Of a DNA stretch of 64,000 nucleotides, positions 8,946 to 17,969 are shown piece after piece. The DNA comes from Stenotrophomonas sp. ZAC14D1_NAIMI4_1 (GTDB lineage: Bacteria > Pseudomonadota > Gammaproteobacteria > Xanthomonadales > Xanthomonadaceae). The notes under the pieces were generated by a model. The model saw only the letters and a list, made by a program, of their open reading frames with translations. It had not been told where the DNA came from and ran no database searches. The stretch spans positions 3,188,407 to 3,252,406 of the forward strand of contig NZ_CP026001.1 in the NCBI RefSeq assembly GCF_003086775.1. Reading direction: 5' to 3'. Position 1 is the first letter of the stretch, and each line of letters starts with the position of its first letter. Both the position numbers and the translations under genes were made by a program.

Positions 8946-11900
8946 GGCAACGGCGGCGGCATCGGCGCGCTTCCCGCCGGGGCGTCGTCAGTGGCTTCCG
9001 GTGGCAGCGACTCGCCGTAGAAGTGGCGCATCAGCGCCTCATCCAGTGCGCGTTCCTCCGGCGTGCTGGCCCGCCGCACGCGCGGACGACGCGCGGTGGT
9101 GGTGCTGGCGCCGGCCGCGCCTTCGACCTGCTGCCGCGCCCACCCGGCGAAGGCCGCCAGGGTCTGCGATACCTGTTCCTGCTGTGCCTGCGAGGCCACC
9201 AGCAGTTGCACCAGCGGGGCCAGCCCGGCCTGCAGATCCTCGGCCAGCGGCGTGGCCGGGGGGCTGGGCGCAGCAATCACCACCGGCTCGGCGGGCTGCA
9301 CGGCGGCCGGTGCTTCCGGGCGTGCTTCGGCCAGGCGCTGCAGCGCTTCCAGCAAGGCCGGCCACGGTGCCGGATCCGCCGCCACCTGCGGCGCAGCCGG
9401 TGGCGGCAACTGCAGTGCACTGGCGATGTCGGCCAGCTGCGCGACCACGCGACCACCGACATCGCTGTCGTCGGCACCCATGGCCTTGTTGCGCAGGAAA
9501 TCGCGCTTGATCTGCGCCCAGCGCTGCGCCTGCGCCTCGTCCAGCACGCCGCGCAGCTCGCCAAGCTTCAGCAGGTTTTCCTCGGCGCCGGTGGTCAGCA
9601 GCTGCGCCTCGCCCAGGTAATGGTCGGAGATCAACTGCTGCAGCTCGTCCTCGTTCATCACCGGCGAGATCTTCTCGGCCAGCTTGTTCATGTTGCGGTA
9701 GCTGCCCTGCAGGCGGAACGGCGGCTCGGTGCGGTAGCGGTCATCCTGCGCGGCGCTGGCGATGTACTGCTGGTTGACCCGGTAGACCACGTCGCGCACG
9801 CGCAGCATGCGCTGCAGGGTGGCGGTGATCTCGTTGATCTCGGCACCGCTGTAGGCATGGCTGAGACCGTTGGTCGACACGTCCTTGCCCATCGCACGAT
9901 CGACCAGCAGGTACAGGTCGGCCATGTCACGGGTCGCCAGCGGTGCCAGCACCGGGTTGGAGGTCAGGCTGTTCTCGATGTAGCTGAGGGTGAACGCCGC
10001 TTCCATGCCGCCCAGCACGTCGCCGAGGTTGTAGATGTCGGCGCGGTTGGCCAGCATGTCCGGAATCTTGAACACCTCGCCCGACTCGGTATACGGGTTG
10101 CCGGCCATCACCACGCAGAACTTCTTGCCGCGCATGTCGTAGGTGCGCGTGCGGCCGCGCCAGACGCCTTCGATGCGGCGGGTGCCATCGCACAGCGAAA
10201 TGAACTTCTGCAGGAACTCGGGATGGGTGTGCTGGATGTCATCCACATACAGCATGGTGTTGTTGCCCATCTCCAGGGCCAGGTTGAGCTTTTCCAGCTC
10301 CTGCCGCGAGGTGGCGTCGGGCGCCTGCTCCGGGTCCAGCGAGCGCACGTCGTGGCCCAGTGCCGGGCCGTTGATCTTCATGAAGACCAGGCCCAGCCGA
10401 TGCGCCACGTATTCCATCAGCGTGGTCTTACCGTAGCCCGGCGGCGAGATCATCATCAGCAGGCCCATCAGGTCGCTGCGCTTGTTCTCGCCCACCGTGC
10501 CCATCTGCTTGGCCAGGTTGTCGCCGATCACGCCGAGGTAGACGTCGTTGATGAGCTTGTTGCGCACGAACGAGGACAGCGGCCGCGCCTTGAACTCGGA
10601 CAGGCGCAGGGCCTGCCGCTCACGGCCGATGATGCCCTGGCGCACCGCCTGGTAGGCATGGAATGCCGGCACGAACTGCTGCAGGTGGGCGTGCAGACGG
10701 GCGAGGAAATCATCCAGCGACAGCGCCAGGGTGCCCTGCACGATGCGCGGATGCTCGCCGAGCAGGCCGTTCACTTCCACCCGCAGCGTGGCATCGCTGG
10801 CGCGCGTGCGCAGCTGCCGCTGCACCAGCAGCAGTGCGGCGGCCTCATCGGTGTAACCGGCATGGGCGGCCTGCGCCGGCAGCCGGCCCAGCGCGCGCAG
10901 CCACTGCCCGGCCAACGCCCAGCGCAGCGGCAGCGGATCCTGTCCACGCTGCAGCGCGCGTTCCAGTGCTTCGCGCTGTCCCGCCTGCTCCAACTGCTGC
11001 TGCAATGCCTCCAGCAGTGCCAGCGCATGGCGGCTGCTGGCGAATACCGGATCGCCCGCGCTCAGTTCGTCACCGAGATAGGCAGCGGCACCTTCGATCG
11101 CGGCGGCGTCGAACGGCAGGGCCTGCGCCTGCACGAACGCATCCAGCGCAGCGGCCATCTCCGCGCGCAGCGCCTGGCGTCCTTCGTCGGAACCAAACAG
11201 GCGGGCGATGGCATCGGCACCGGCCTGGCGCGCCGGCCACTGCGCCACGGCCTCGTTGCGCTGCTCGGCGGCCCAGAACAGCATGGCCAGTGCGCGGACG
11301 CGCGGTGCATGGCGCAGGCTGCCGGCGGCCTGCTGCAGCGGCAGCAGGGCGTGCAGGATCAGCGCCGCATCGTGGTCATGGATGCCGCGCTCATACCCCT
11401 CGCGGTAACGCGGCGCGGCGAACGCACGCACGCGCTGGTCCAGCGCCTCGGGGCTGGCGAGATCGTGCTTCAGCTGGGCCATGTCCAGGCCATCGCGGCC
11501 GTCCTGCGCGGCCAGCAGCAGGCTGCCGGCCAGGTACTCGCCGCGGTAGATCGCATCGGATTCCGAATCCAGGGTCACCGGCCAGAACGGCTTGAGCGCC
11601 TCCAGCTCGGGGTCGTGCAGGGTTTCCAGGAAATCGGTGCCGGTGAGGTGGATGGCCAGCGTGTCGCCGCGCGGCAGCAGGGTCAGGTCCAGCGCCTGGG
11701 TGTTCACGCTGAAACGGTGGCGCGGGCCGAGCCGGACGACGTTGCCGCCGGCTTCGTACAGGTCGCTGCGGTCACGCAGCTGGCGCACGGCCTGGTCGCG
11801 CACGCCCTTCAGGCGCGCCTCGATGTCATCGGCCTTGACGTTGTCGCGCAGCGCACGCAGTCGCTCGGCCAGTTCGCGCAGCTTGAGGATCAGCGGATCG

Positions 11901-14350
11901 CCGGCGAAGAACGCGTTGAGCTCGTCGGCGGTGGCGAAGCGCTCGGTGCGCTTGGCCAGGCCATCGAGGATGCGGTTGGCCGCGTCGAGCACCGAGCGCG
12001 CCTTGCGCTGGCGGTCGTCCAGCAACGCCTGCTTGTGCGTCTCGAAGGCTTCGACCAGTTCCTCGCGCTTGCTGAGGATGTCGCCGAGGAACTGCTCGTG
12101 CTCGCCGAACTGGCTTTCCAGTTCCTCCAGCTGCACCAGCAGGCGTGACAGCTGTTCGTCGGCCTTTTCCGGATCGTTGGCCATCGCCAGCGCACTGGTG
12201 ATGGACTGCGAGAACAACGCGAACTGTGCGGCGAACTGGGCCACGGCCTCGGCCGAGCCGAGCGTGCGGCGGCGCTGTTCGGCACGCGTGCGCGCCTGGT
12301 TCAGCCGCCCGTACAGCGCGGAAATCGACTCGACCACGCGGGTACGCGCGGTGGCATCGTCCACCTTCAGGCCGGCCATCAGTTCGGACAGCATGTCCAG
12401 GTCGGCGGCCATGCCACGCATGCCGTCCAGCTGCTCGTCCAGCTGGCGCGCACTGCTGGCCTGCTGGGCGGCTTCATCCAGTGCCTGCAGGCGGCTGCCC
12501 AGCGGTGCCAGTGCGGCATCGCCGGCCAGGAATTCGCCGGTGGCGGCGCCCACGCGATCCTGCGCCTGCACCAGTTCGGCGGCCATCGCCTCGATGCGCG
12601 CGGTGTCGATGTAGCGCAGCTCGCGGATGGTCAGCAGCCGCCCGCGCAGCGCGGTGATCTCGTTCAGGGCCTCGACGAAGGCCTGCACCTCGTTCCAGTT
12701 CTGCGGCTGCAGGCGGCCCAGCAGCGCCTTGTAGTTCGCTTCCGCCTCGACCATCGCCTGCGCCGACTGCTCGCGGATGGACTGGACCTTCTCGTACTCG
12801 TCCAGCACCGACTCGCCCGTGGCGCTGATCTGCCGCAGCAGCGCTTCGGCGCCGTCGCAGGCCTCGTCCCCCAGCCAGTGGTGGGTATCGAACAGGCGGC
12901 GGGTGTCGGCCACCAGGCGCTGGTAGCGCTGCACCGAGACATCCTGGCCGTCGATCTCGCGGGACAGGTTGAACAGGTTGGAGATGCCGCGCACCAGTTC
13001 GGCATTGCCGATGCGGCCCATGAAGGTGTTGCCGGGCGGCCGGCTGGCGGCGAACTCGTCGCTGCTGAACGGCGTCTGCCAGACCTGCATCGGATGGATG
13101 CGGGTGGGTTCGGCGCCCTCGGCATGGAACAGCACCATGCGCCCATCCTGCATGAAGGCATAGCCGTGGCCGAACACCGGGTTCTGCAGCACGCGCTGGA
13201 TGGTGTTGTAGACGAACAGCGCTGAGCGTCCGCCTTCGCGCTCGTAGAAGATGTAGAGCACGTCCTCGCCGTTGGGCGAGCGGATGCTGCGCTTGAACTG
13301 CATGCCGGCCATCGAGGCATCGAAGGCCTTGTGCTCGCCGCCCTGCAGGTAATAGCCGCCGGGGAAGATCACGCCGTGGTCTTCGGGCAGCTGCACGCAG
13401 GCCTGGACGATGGCGTCGTTGCGCACGATATCGCCGGTGAGCGTGTTGTAGATCAGCCCGCGCCAGACGGTCTCGCGGTACGGCAGCACCTTCAGCAGCA
13501 GCAGCGAACCGACGCGCGCGAATTCGAACTGGGCGTCGTCCAGCGACTGCGTGCTGTCCTCCACCGGTTCGCTGTAGATGCCCTGCCCGGTTTCGGTGTT
13601 GTTCTCGACCTTGATGGTCAGGTCGCCACCGGTGGTTTCCACGAACAGGGTGTCGAGGATGTTCAGGTGCGAGTGGCGGCCGTTGACCGCGAGGTCGCGG
13701 GTGGCCTTGGTCCATTCGAAATCGAACGGCGGCGGCAGGGCGATATCGCGTTCGCCGCGCGCATCGAGGTAGGTCAGCTCGCCTTCGCGCGACAGCGCCC
13801 AGCGGAACACGCGCACGTCGCTGCTGCGCTCGCCGATCTGGAACGATGCCAGCAGCTTGTCGCCGACCACGATCAGCTGCAGCAGGCGCGCATGCTTGTA
13901 GTAGGCGTACAGCTCGTTGAAGTCGTGCACGAAGCCGGGCTGGTCGAGGAAGCTGCCCTTCAGCTCCAGCGCGGCCACATCGTAGCCGTCCTTGCCCTGC
14001 ACCAGCCGGTACAGGCCGAACACATCCTCGATGCGGGTATGGGTCTTGAGCCCGATGTAGACGTTGTAGCCGAACAGCAGGCGGTCAGGCCCGACCTGGA
14101 CGATGTCACGGCCGACGCAGTTGTTCTCGCTGCGGATGCGGAAGCGACCGACTACCTCCAGCCGGCTGTCGCCGAACTCGGCCAGTCGCTGGCGGTTGAG
14201 GGCTTCGGCCAGCGCCTGCAGGCGCTGGCCCTGTTCGCCAAGGCGGCGGCGCAGGACTTCGTAGGCACCGCCCTGGGCAACGGCCTGGTCGACGGTGTTG
14301 CCGCCGGCCTCCGGCGCGGTGGTTTCGGCGGACGGATGGGTTTCAGACAT
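8942..14350 (-). CDS. Giant AAA ATPase of the DUF3686 'DNA repair ATPase' type, 1802 residues
   Basis: There are three zones. Residues about 1-460 are beta-rich and match what I recall of the DUF3686 family (annotated as 'ATPase involved in DNA repair'), for example VGRDIVQVGPDRLLFGYNV. Residues about 460-830 are long charged helices, probably coiled coil. The C-terminal third holds an AAA domain with Walker A PPGYGKTTL near residue 1303 and Walker B TMLYVDD near 1367, followed by VVMAGNPYTESGEVFKIPDM, a sensor-1-like segment. The tail is Ala/Pro-rich and ends in a basic patch. The 'DNA repair' label is historical and nothing in this neighbourhood supports it; flotillin and TelA neighbours point to membrane stress or integrity. 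A stable hairpin separates it from flotillin. Confidence 0.88.
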   Translation of the reverse strand: MSETHPSAETTAPEAGGNTVDQAVAQGGAYEVLRRRLGEQGQRLQALAEALNRQRLAEFGDSRLEVVGRFRIRSENNCVGRDIVQVGPDRLLFGYNVYIGLKTHTRIEDVFGLYRLVQGKDGYDVAALELKGSFLDQPGFVHDFNELYAYYKHARLLQLIVVGDKLLASFQIGERSSDVRVFRWALSREGELTYLDARGERDIALPPPFDFEWTKATRDLAVNGRHSHLNILDTLFVETTGGDLTIKVENNTETGQGIYSEPVEDSTQSLDDAQFEFARVGSLLLLKVLPYRETVWRGLIYNTLTGDIVRNDAIVQACVQLPEDHGVIFPGGYYLQGGEHKAFDASMAGMQFKRSIRSPNGEDVLYIFYEREGGRSALFVYNTIQRVLQNPVFGHGYAFMQDGRMVLFHAEGAEPTRIHPMQVWQTPFSSDEFAASRPPGNTFMGRIGNAELVRGISNLFNLSREIDGQDVSVQRYQRLVADTRRLFDTHHWLGDEACDGAEALLRQISATGESVLDEYEKVQSIREQSAQAMVEAEANYKALLGRLQPQNWNEVQAFVEALNEITALRGRLLTIRELRYIDTARIEAMAAELVQAQDRVGAATGEFLAGDAALAPLGSRLQALDEAAQQASSARQLDEQLDGMRGMAADLDMLSELMAGLKVDDATARTRVVESISALYGRLNQARTRAEQRRRTLGSAEAVAQFAAQFALFSQSITSALAMANDPEKADEQLSRLLVQLEELESQFGEHEQFLGDILSKREELVEAFETHKQALLDDRQRKARSVLDAANRILDGLAKRTERFATADELNAFFAGDPLILKLRELAERLRALRDNVKADDIEARLKGVRDQAVRQLRDRSDLYEAGGNVVRLGPRHRFSVNTQALDLTLLPRGDTLAIHLTGTDFLETLHDPELEALKPFWPVTLDSESDAIYRGEYLAGSLLLAAQDGRDGLDMAQLKHDLASPEALDQRVRAFAAPRYREGYERGIHDHDAALILHALLPLQQAAGSLRHAPRVRALAMLFWAAEQRNEAVAQWPARQAGADAIARLFGSDEGRQALRAEMAAALDAFVQAQALPFDAAAIEGAAAYLGDELSAGDPVFASSRHALALLEALQQQLEQAGQREALERALQRGQDPLPLRWALAGQWLRALGRLPAQAAHAGYTDEAAALLLVQRQLRTRASDATLRVEVNGLLGEHPRIVQGTLALSLDDFLARLHAHLQQFVPAFHAYQAVRQGIIGRERQALRLSEFKARPLSSFVRNKLINDVYLGVIGDNLAKQMGTVGENKRSDLMGLLMMISPPGYGKTTLMEYVAHRLGLVFMKINGPALGHDVRSLDPEQAPDATSRQELEKLNLALEMGNNTMLYVDDIQHTHPEFLQKFISLCDGTRRIEGVWRGRTRTYDMRGKKFCVVMAGNPYTESGEVFKIPDMLANRADIYNLGDVLGGMEAAFTLSYIENSLTSNPVLAPLATRDMADLYLLVDRAMGKDVSTNGLSHAYSGAEINEITATLQRMLRVRDVVYRVNQQYIASAAQDDRYRTEPPFRLQGSYRNMNKLAEKISPVMNEDELQQLISDHYLGEAQLLTTGAEENLLKLGELRGVLDEAQAQRWAQIKRDFLRNKAMGADDSDVGGRVVAQLADIASALQLPPPAAPQVAADPAPWPALLEALQRLAEARPEAPAAVQPAEPVVIAAPSPPATPLAEDLQAGLAPLVQLLVASQAQQEQVSQTLAAFAGWARQQVEGAAGASTTTARRPRVRRASTPEERALDEALMRHFYGESLPPEATDDAPAGSAPMPPPLP

Positions 14351-14401
14351 CAGCAGGCTTCCGGCTTACGGACGGCCGGCCGTGGTTGCGGCCGGCGCGG
14401 G

Positions 14402-14430
14402 CGGGCGGTGGCCGCAACGGCCACCGCCCG
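14402..14430. other. Stable 13-bp hairpin between flotillin and the giant ATPase genes
   Basis: The arms 14402-14414 and 14418-14430 are perfectly complementary with a CAA triloop. There is no U-tract on either side, so it is not a standard terminator. Its place 6 nt after the flotillin stop suggests an mRNA processing or stability element that makes flotillin more abundant than the ATPase. Confidence 0.6.
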
Positions 14431-14435
14431 GTGCA

Positions 14436-16454
14436 TCAACGGGCGCTGTCGACCACGGCGGCCGACACGGTCGGCGCTGCGTCGGCGTCCTCGGCGATCT
14501 GCCGCGGTGCCGGTTCGGCCACGGCCACGCCCAGGTAGCGCTGCATCAGCTCCTGCACGATCGGGCTCTTGCCGGCGAAGCCTTCGATCGACTTGCCCAG
14601 CGACACGGCCTTGACCAGGTTCTCGAACATGCCGCCGTCGCCACCGACCAGGTCGATGTCGGCATTGCGCAGCGCGCTGGCGATGACGTTGGCGTTCTCG
14701 CGCGAGACTTCCTTGCCCGCTTCGATGGAGGCCAGTGCCTGCTTCAGGCTGTTGTCCAGCATCATGCGGAACTCTTCGTGGCCACGTGCCTGGTCGCTCA
14801 GCGAGGCGATGGCTTCGAACTTGCGCACCAGGCCTTCGGCTTCGGCCAGCAGCTTCTTCTGCACCACGCCGGCTTCGGCATTGCCCAGCGATTCGGTGGC
14901 GGTGGCGCGGGCCAGGCCCATCTTCTCTTCGCCCTGGGCCTGCGCCTGCAGGGTTTCGGCCAGCACGCGGGCCTCGTTGCTGCCCTGCTTCAGGTTGGCT
15001 TCGGCCTTGGCTTCGATCACGCGGGCTTCGGCGATACCGACCTTCTCGATGGCCAGTGCGGAGGCTTCACGCACCTGCGCTTCGGCCAGGCCCGGCGCCG
15101 CCTGTTCGGCACGGAAGGCGTCGGCCAGCAGGCGCTTGGCTTCGGCCTGCTTGCCGGCCGCTTCGTGTTCGGCCTGGGCCAGGGTGGTCAGTTCCACCGC
15201 GCGGTGCTTGGAGGCGGTTTCGCGGGCCTGCGCTTCCTTCACTTCGCGCACCAGCGATTCCTGCGCCTTGGCTTCGGCTTCCAGGATCAGCACCTGCTTC
15301 TGGCGGTCGGCCTCGGAGACCTCGCGCACTTCCTTGATGCGCTCTTCTTCCTGGGCCACGGTCTTGTCGATGGAGATGCGTTCGCGGGTGATGTTGGCCA
15401 CGTCCATCTTGCCCTGCTCGACCACCTTGTCACGCTCGACGCCCTGCAGCTGCACTTCGCGGTCGGTGGTGACCTGTTCCAGCTGGCGCGCGCGCTCCAC
15501 CCGCTCGGCTTCGATGGCCACCGCACGCTGGCGGTTCTGTTCGGCCACTTCCACTTCGCGCAGGCGGTTCTGGTCACGGATGTCGATCAGCTGCTGCGCT
15601 TCGATGCGTGCGTTCTCGGACAGCTGGCGCTGTTCTTCCTGCACCTTGGCGGTCTCGGCTTCCTCGCGGGCGCGGATGGTCTCGATCTCGCGCTTCTGCC
15701 GTGCCTCGGCCTCGGCCTGCTGGCGTTCCAGGGCCAGCAGGGCTTCGCGCGCTTCCACGTTCTTCTTGGTGATGGCGAGCTTCTCGTTCTGCTCCAGCTC
15801 GTTGGTCACCACGTTCTGCGCAGCGGTCAGCTCGGTGATCTTGCGGATACCCTGCGCGTCGAGGATGTTGAACTGGTCCAGCAGCGATTTCGGGGTCTGC
15901 TCCAGGTAGTCGATGGCCACGTCTTCCAGCACATAGCCGTTCAGGTCGTTGCCGATGACCGCGATGATCTCGTCGCGGAATTCCTGGCGCTTCTCGAACA
16001 GCTCGGTGAAGTCGAACTTCTTGCCGACCGTCTTCAGCGCTTCGGAGAACTTGGCGTTGAACAGCTCATCGACGGCATGCTTGTCCGAGGCACGGTCGGC
16101 GCCGATGGCCTTGGCCACGCGCAGCACATCGGCCTGGGTCTCGTTGACCCGCAGGTAGAAGGCCACGGCGATGTCGGCGCGCATGTTGTCGCGGCAGATC
16201 AGGCCCTCCTTGCCGCGGCGGTCGATCTGCAGGGTGATCAGGCTGATCCGCATCAGCTCGGCGCGGTACAGCACCGGGATGATCAGCGCACCGGTGAAGT
16301 GCACCTTGGGCGTGGCGCTCATGTCGTTGACGATCAGGGCCACGCCCTGGTCGACCTTGCGGTAGAACGCCTTGAACAGTCCCGCCAGGCCGAGCAGCAG
16401 GCCTACGAGGACGATGATCCCGATCAGGAAGGGGGCCGCGCCAGCAAAACTCAT
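14436..16454 (-). CDS. YqiK-like flotillin (SPFH/Band 7 protein)
   Basis: Residues about 7-30 form one membrane helix, followed by an SPFH/Band 7 domain (about 30-200, with VALIVNDMSATPKVHF and a DMRADIAVAFYLRVN-like strand). Then comes a very long Glu/Ala/Gln/Arg-rich coiled coil (about 200-560) and a short helical tail. At 672 residues it is longer than E. coli YqiK (about 550). Flotillins oligomerise at the inner membrane and scaffold microdomains. Its ATG shares one base with the stop of the YqiJ-like gene (TGATG at 16456-16452). YqiJ-YqiK is a conserved pair in E. coli, so coexpression is expected. Confidence 0.93.
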   Translation of the reverse strand: MSFAGAAPFLIGIIVLVGLLLGLAGLFKAFYRKVDQGVALIVNDMSATPKVHFTGALIIPVLYRAELMRISLITLQIDRRGKEGLICRDNMRADIAVAFYLRVNETQADVLRVAKAIGADRASDKHAVDELFNAKFSEALKTVGKKFDFTELFEKRQEFRDEIIAVIGNDLNGYVLEDVAIDYLEQTPKSLLDQFNILDAQGIRKITELTAAQNVVTNELEQNEKLAITKKNVEAREALLALERQQAEAEARQKREIETIRAREEAETAKVQEEQRQLSENARIEAQQLIDIRDQNRLREVEVAEQNRQRAVAIEAERVERARQLEQVTTDREVQLQGVERDKVVEQGKMDVANITRERISIDKTVAQEEERIKEVREVSEADRQKQVLILEAEAKAQESLVREVKEAQARETASKHRAVELTTLAQAEHEAAGKQAEAKRLLADAFRAEQAAPGLAEAQVREASALAIEKVGIAEARVIEAKAEANLKQGSNEARVLAETLQAQAQGEEKMGLARATATESLGNAEAGVVQKKLLAEAEGLVRKFEAIASLSDQARGHEEFRMMLDNSLKQALASIEAGKEVSRENANVIASALRNADIDLVGGDGGMFENLVKAVSLGKSIEGFAGKSPIVQELMQRYLGVAVAEPAPRQIAEDADAAPTVSAAVVDSAR

Positions 16455-17125
16455 CAGTGATTCTCCTTGTTGCCCGGAAGCAGGTTGTCCTGGAAATCGA
16501 GGGCGACCGCATCAGCGCGGACCACCCGGTAGTAATGGTGTTCGGCCACGTGCTCGACCAGCACGATGCGCTCGCCACGCTGCAGTTCGATGTCGCTGCG
16601 CACCTGCAGCACCAGCCCGGCACCGCCGTCATCGACCGTGGCGTGGCCGCTGCGCGCATCCACCCGGGGCGAGGCGACCACGCCCACGCGCCCCAGCAGG
16701 GAGGCCTGTGCGACCGGCTGCAGGCGCTGCAGGAAGGTGCGGATGGGCCGCAGCAGCAGCGCGGTGATCGGCACCGCCGGCAGCGGCGCGAGCACGGCCA
16801 CGAGCGTGCCGAAACCCCAGCGCAGCAGGTCCGGCAGCGGCAACAGTACGAACAGATGGATGAAATAGGTCAAGGCCCAGCCGAAGAAGCCCAGCAGGGT
16901 GACCACGACCATGACCGGCACGCCACCGAGGCCGAAGCGCTGCAGCAGGGCCGAGAGGCCGCTGAGATCGGTGTCACTGTCCAGCGCACCATCGGCGCCG
17001 AGATCGCCGAACCCGTCATCGACGAGGCCAAAAGCGGCAAGCCCCCAATAGACCAGCGACACCGCCAGCAGGACGCTGTACGGCAGGGTCGGGTAGCCGA
17101 ACACGACGGTGAGGAATTCCTGCAT
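16454..17125 (-). CDS. YqiJ-like membrane protein with C-terminal OB-fold
   Basis: This 223-residue protein starts with a hydrophobic segment (about 10-32), then an acidic loop, then two further hydrophobic segments (about 68-90 and 97-118). It ends in a soluble region of about 90 residues (GRVGVVASPRVDARSG...) resembling the NfeD/YqiJ OB-fold. In NfeD-flotillin pairs the OB-fold domain binds the SPFH partner. It is the first gene of the five-gene operon and has a good ribosome binding site (GGAAGG). The only promoter space is the 187 bp up to the trpF stop. Confidence 0.85.
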   Translation of the reverse strand: MQEFLTVVFGYPTLPYSVLLAVSLVYWGLAAFGLVDDGFGDLGADGALDSDTDLSGLSALLQRFGLGGVPVMVVVTLLGFFGWALTYFIHLFVLLPLPDLLRWGFGTLVAVLAPLPAVPITALLLRPIRTFLQRLQPVAQASLLGRVGVVASPRVDARSGHATVDDGGAGLVLQVRSDIELQRGERIVLVEHVAEHHYYRVVRADAVALDFQDNLLPGNKENH

Positions 17126-17234
17126 CGCTTTGCCTTCCTGGGCTATGGGCGCGTGACGCCCCGTTCGGAATCCGCCGGGAGCGGTTCCGTCGATCCCGCC
17201 ACGGCCCTCATGGCCATGGCTTCCCCTTCATCCT

Positions 17235-17267
17235 ATGTGAAGAGGGTGTACAGGGACAAATGTGAAG
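17235..17267. promoter_or_regulatory. Direct repeats ATGTGAAG upstream of the flotillin-TelA operon
   Basis: Two identical octamers (17235-17242 and 17260-17267) are 25 bp apart, in the 187-bp gap that must hold the operon promoter. On the operon strand they read CTTCACAT. They lie about 110-140 bp before the first start codon. This could be a regulator site; no consensus -35/-10 was identified. Confidence 0.35.
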
Positions 17268-17312
17268 ACGCGCGCCGACCGCAGGCGGCGACGCGCGCGG
17301 GATCGTGCCGGG

Positions 17313-17969
17313 TCACTCCAGCACGGTGCAGTCGGCGCTGCGCACCTCTTCGACGAACGTGCGCATCTTGTAGCCGTCCTTGATGCCCGGCTCGACCTCG
17401 ATGCCGCTGGACACGTCAACGCCCCACGGCAGGGTGGCGAGGATGGCGTCCTTCACGTTCTCCGGGTTCAGCCCGCCGGCCAGCAGGAAGGGACGGTGCA
17501 GGCCGGTCGGAATGCGCGCCCAGTCGAAGGCCACGCCGGTGCCGCCACCGCCACCCGGGGCGTGGCTGTCGAACAGGAAACCGGCAGCACTGGGGTAGCG
17601 CAGCTGCAGGGTGCGCGCATTGACGTCCTCGCGACCGCCCATGGCGATCGCCTTCAGGTACGGCATGTTGAAGCTGCGGCAGAAGCTTTCGTCTTCCTCG
17701 CCATGGAACTGCAGCAGGGTCGGACGCACGGTGCGCAGCACTTCACGCACTTCTTCCTTGCTGTTGTTGCGGAACAGCGCCACCACGTCGACCATCGGTG
17801 CGATCGCCTGGCGCATCGCCCGGGCTTCGGCCGGGGCCACCCGGCGGCTGCTTTCACGGGCGAAGATGAAACCCACCGCGTCCACGCCCAGTTCGCCGGC
17901 CAGGCGCACATCGCCGGCGCGGGTCATGCCACAGAACTTGATGCGGGTACGGTAGTAGGAGCGGCTCAT
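17313..17969 (-). CDS. trpF: Phosphoribosylanthranilate isomerase
   Basis: TrpF rearranges N-(5-phosphoribosyl)anthranilate to the carboxyphenylamino-deoxyribulose phosphate used in tryptophan synthesis. From the ATG at 17969 the product is 218 residues. It has the general base Cys13 in IKFCGMTR and the catalytic Asp in GVDVSSGIE near the C-terminus. The longer frame upstream is inside truA. The start overlaps the truA stop (ATGA at 17969-17966), as in the truA-trpF pair of pseudomonads and xanthomonads. trpF and trpBA are separated here by about 11 kb of other genes. Confidence 0.96.
   Translation of the reverse strand: MSRSYYRTRIKFCGMTRAGDVRLAGELGVDAVGFIFARESSRRVAPAEARAMRQAIAPMVDVVALFRNNSKEEVREVLRTVRPTLLQFHGEEDESFCRSFNMPYLKAIAMGGREDVNARTLQLRYPSAAGFLFDSHAPGGGGGTGVAFDWARIPTGLHRPFLLAGGLNPENVKDAILATLPWGVDVSSGIEVEPGIKDGYKMRTFVEEVRSADCTVLE

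Noticed and set aside
8642..12148. 1168-codon plus-strand open frame
   Set aside because: Antisense to the giant ATPase, with repetitive His/Gln/Ala-rich product typical of a reverse shadow.
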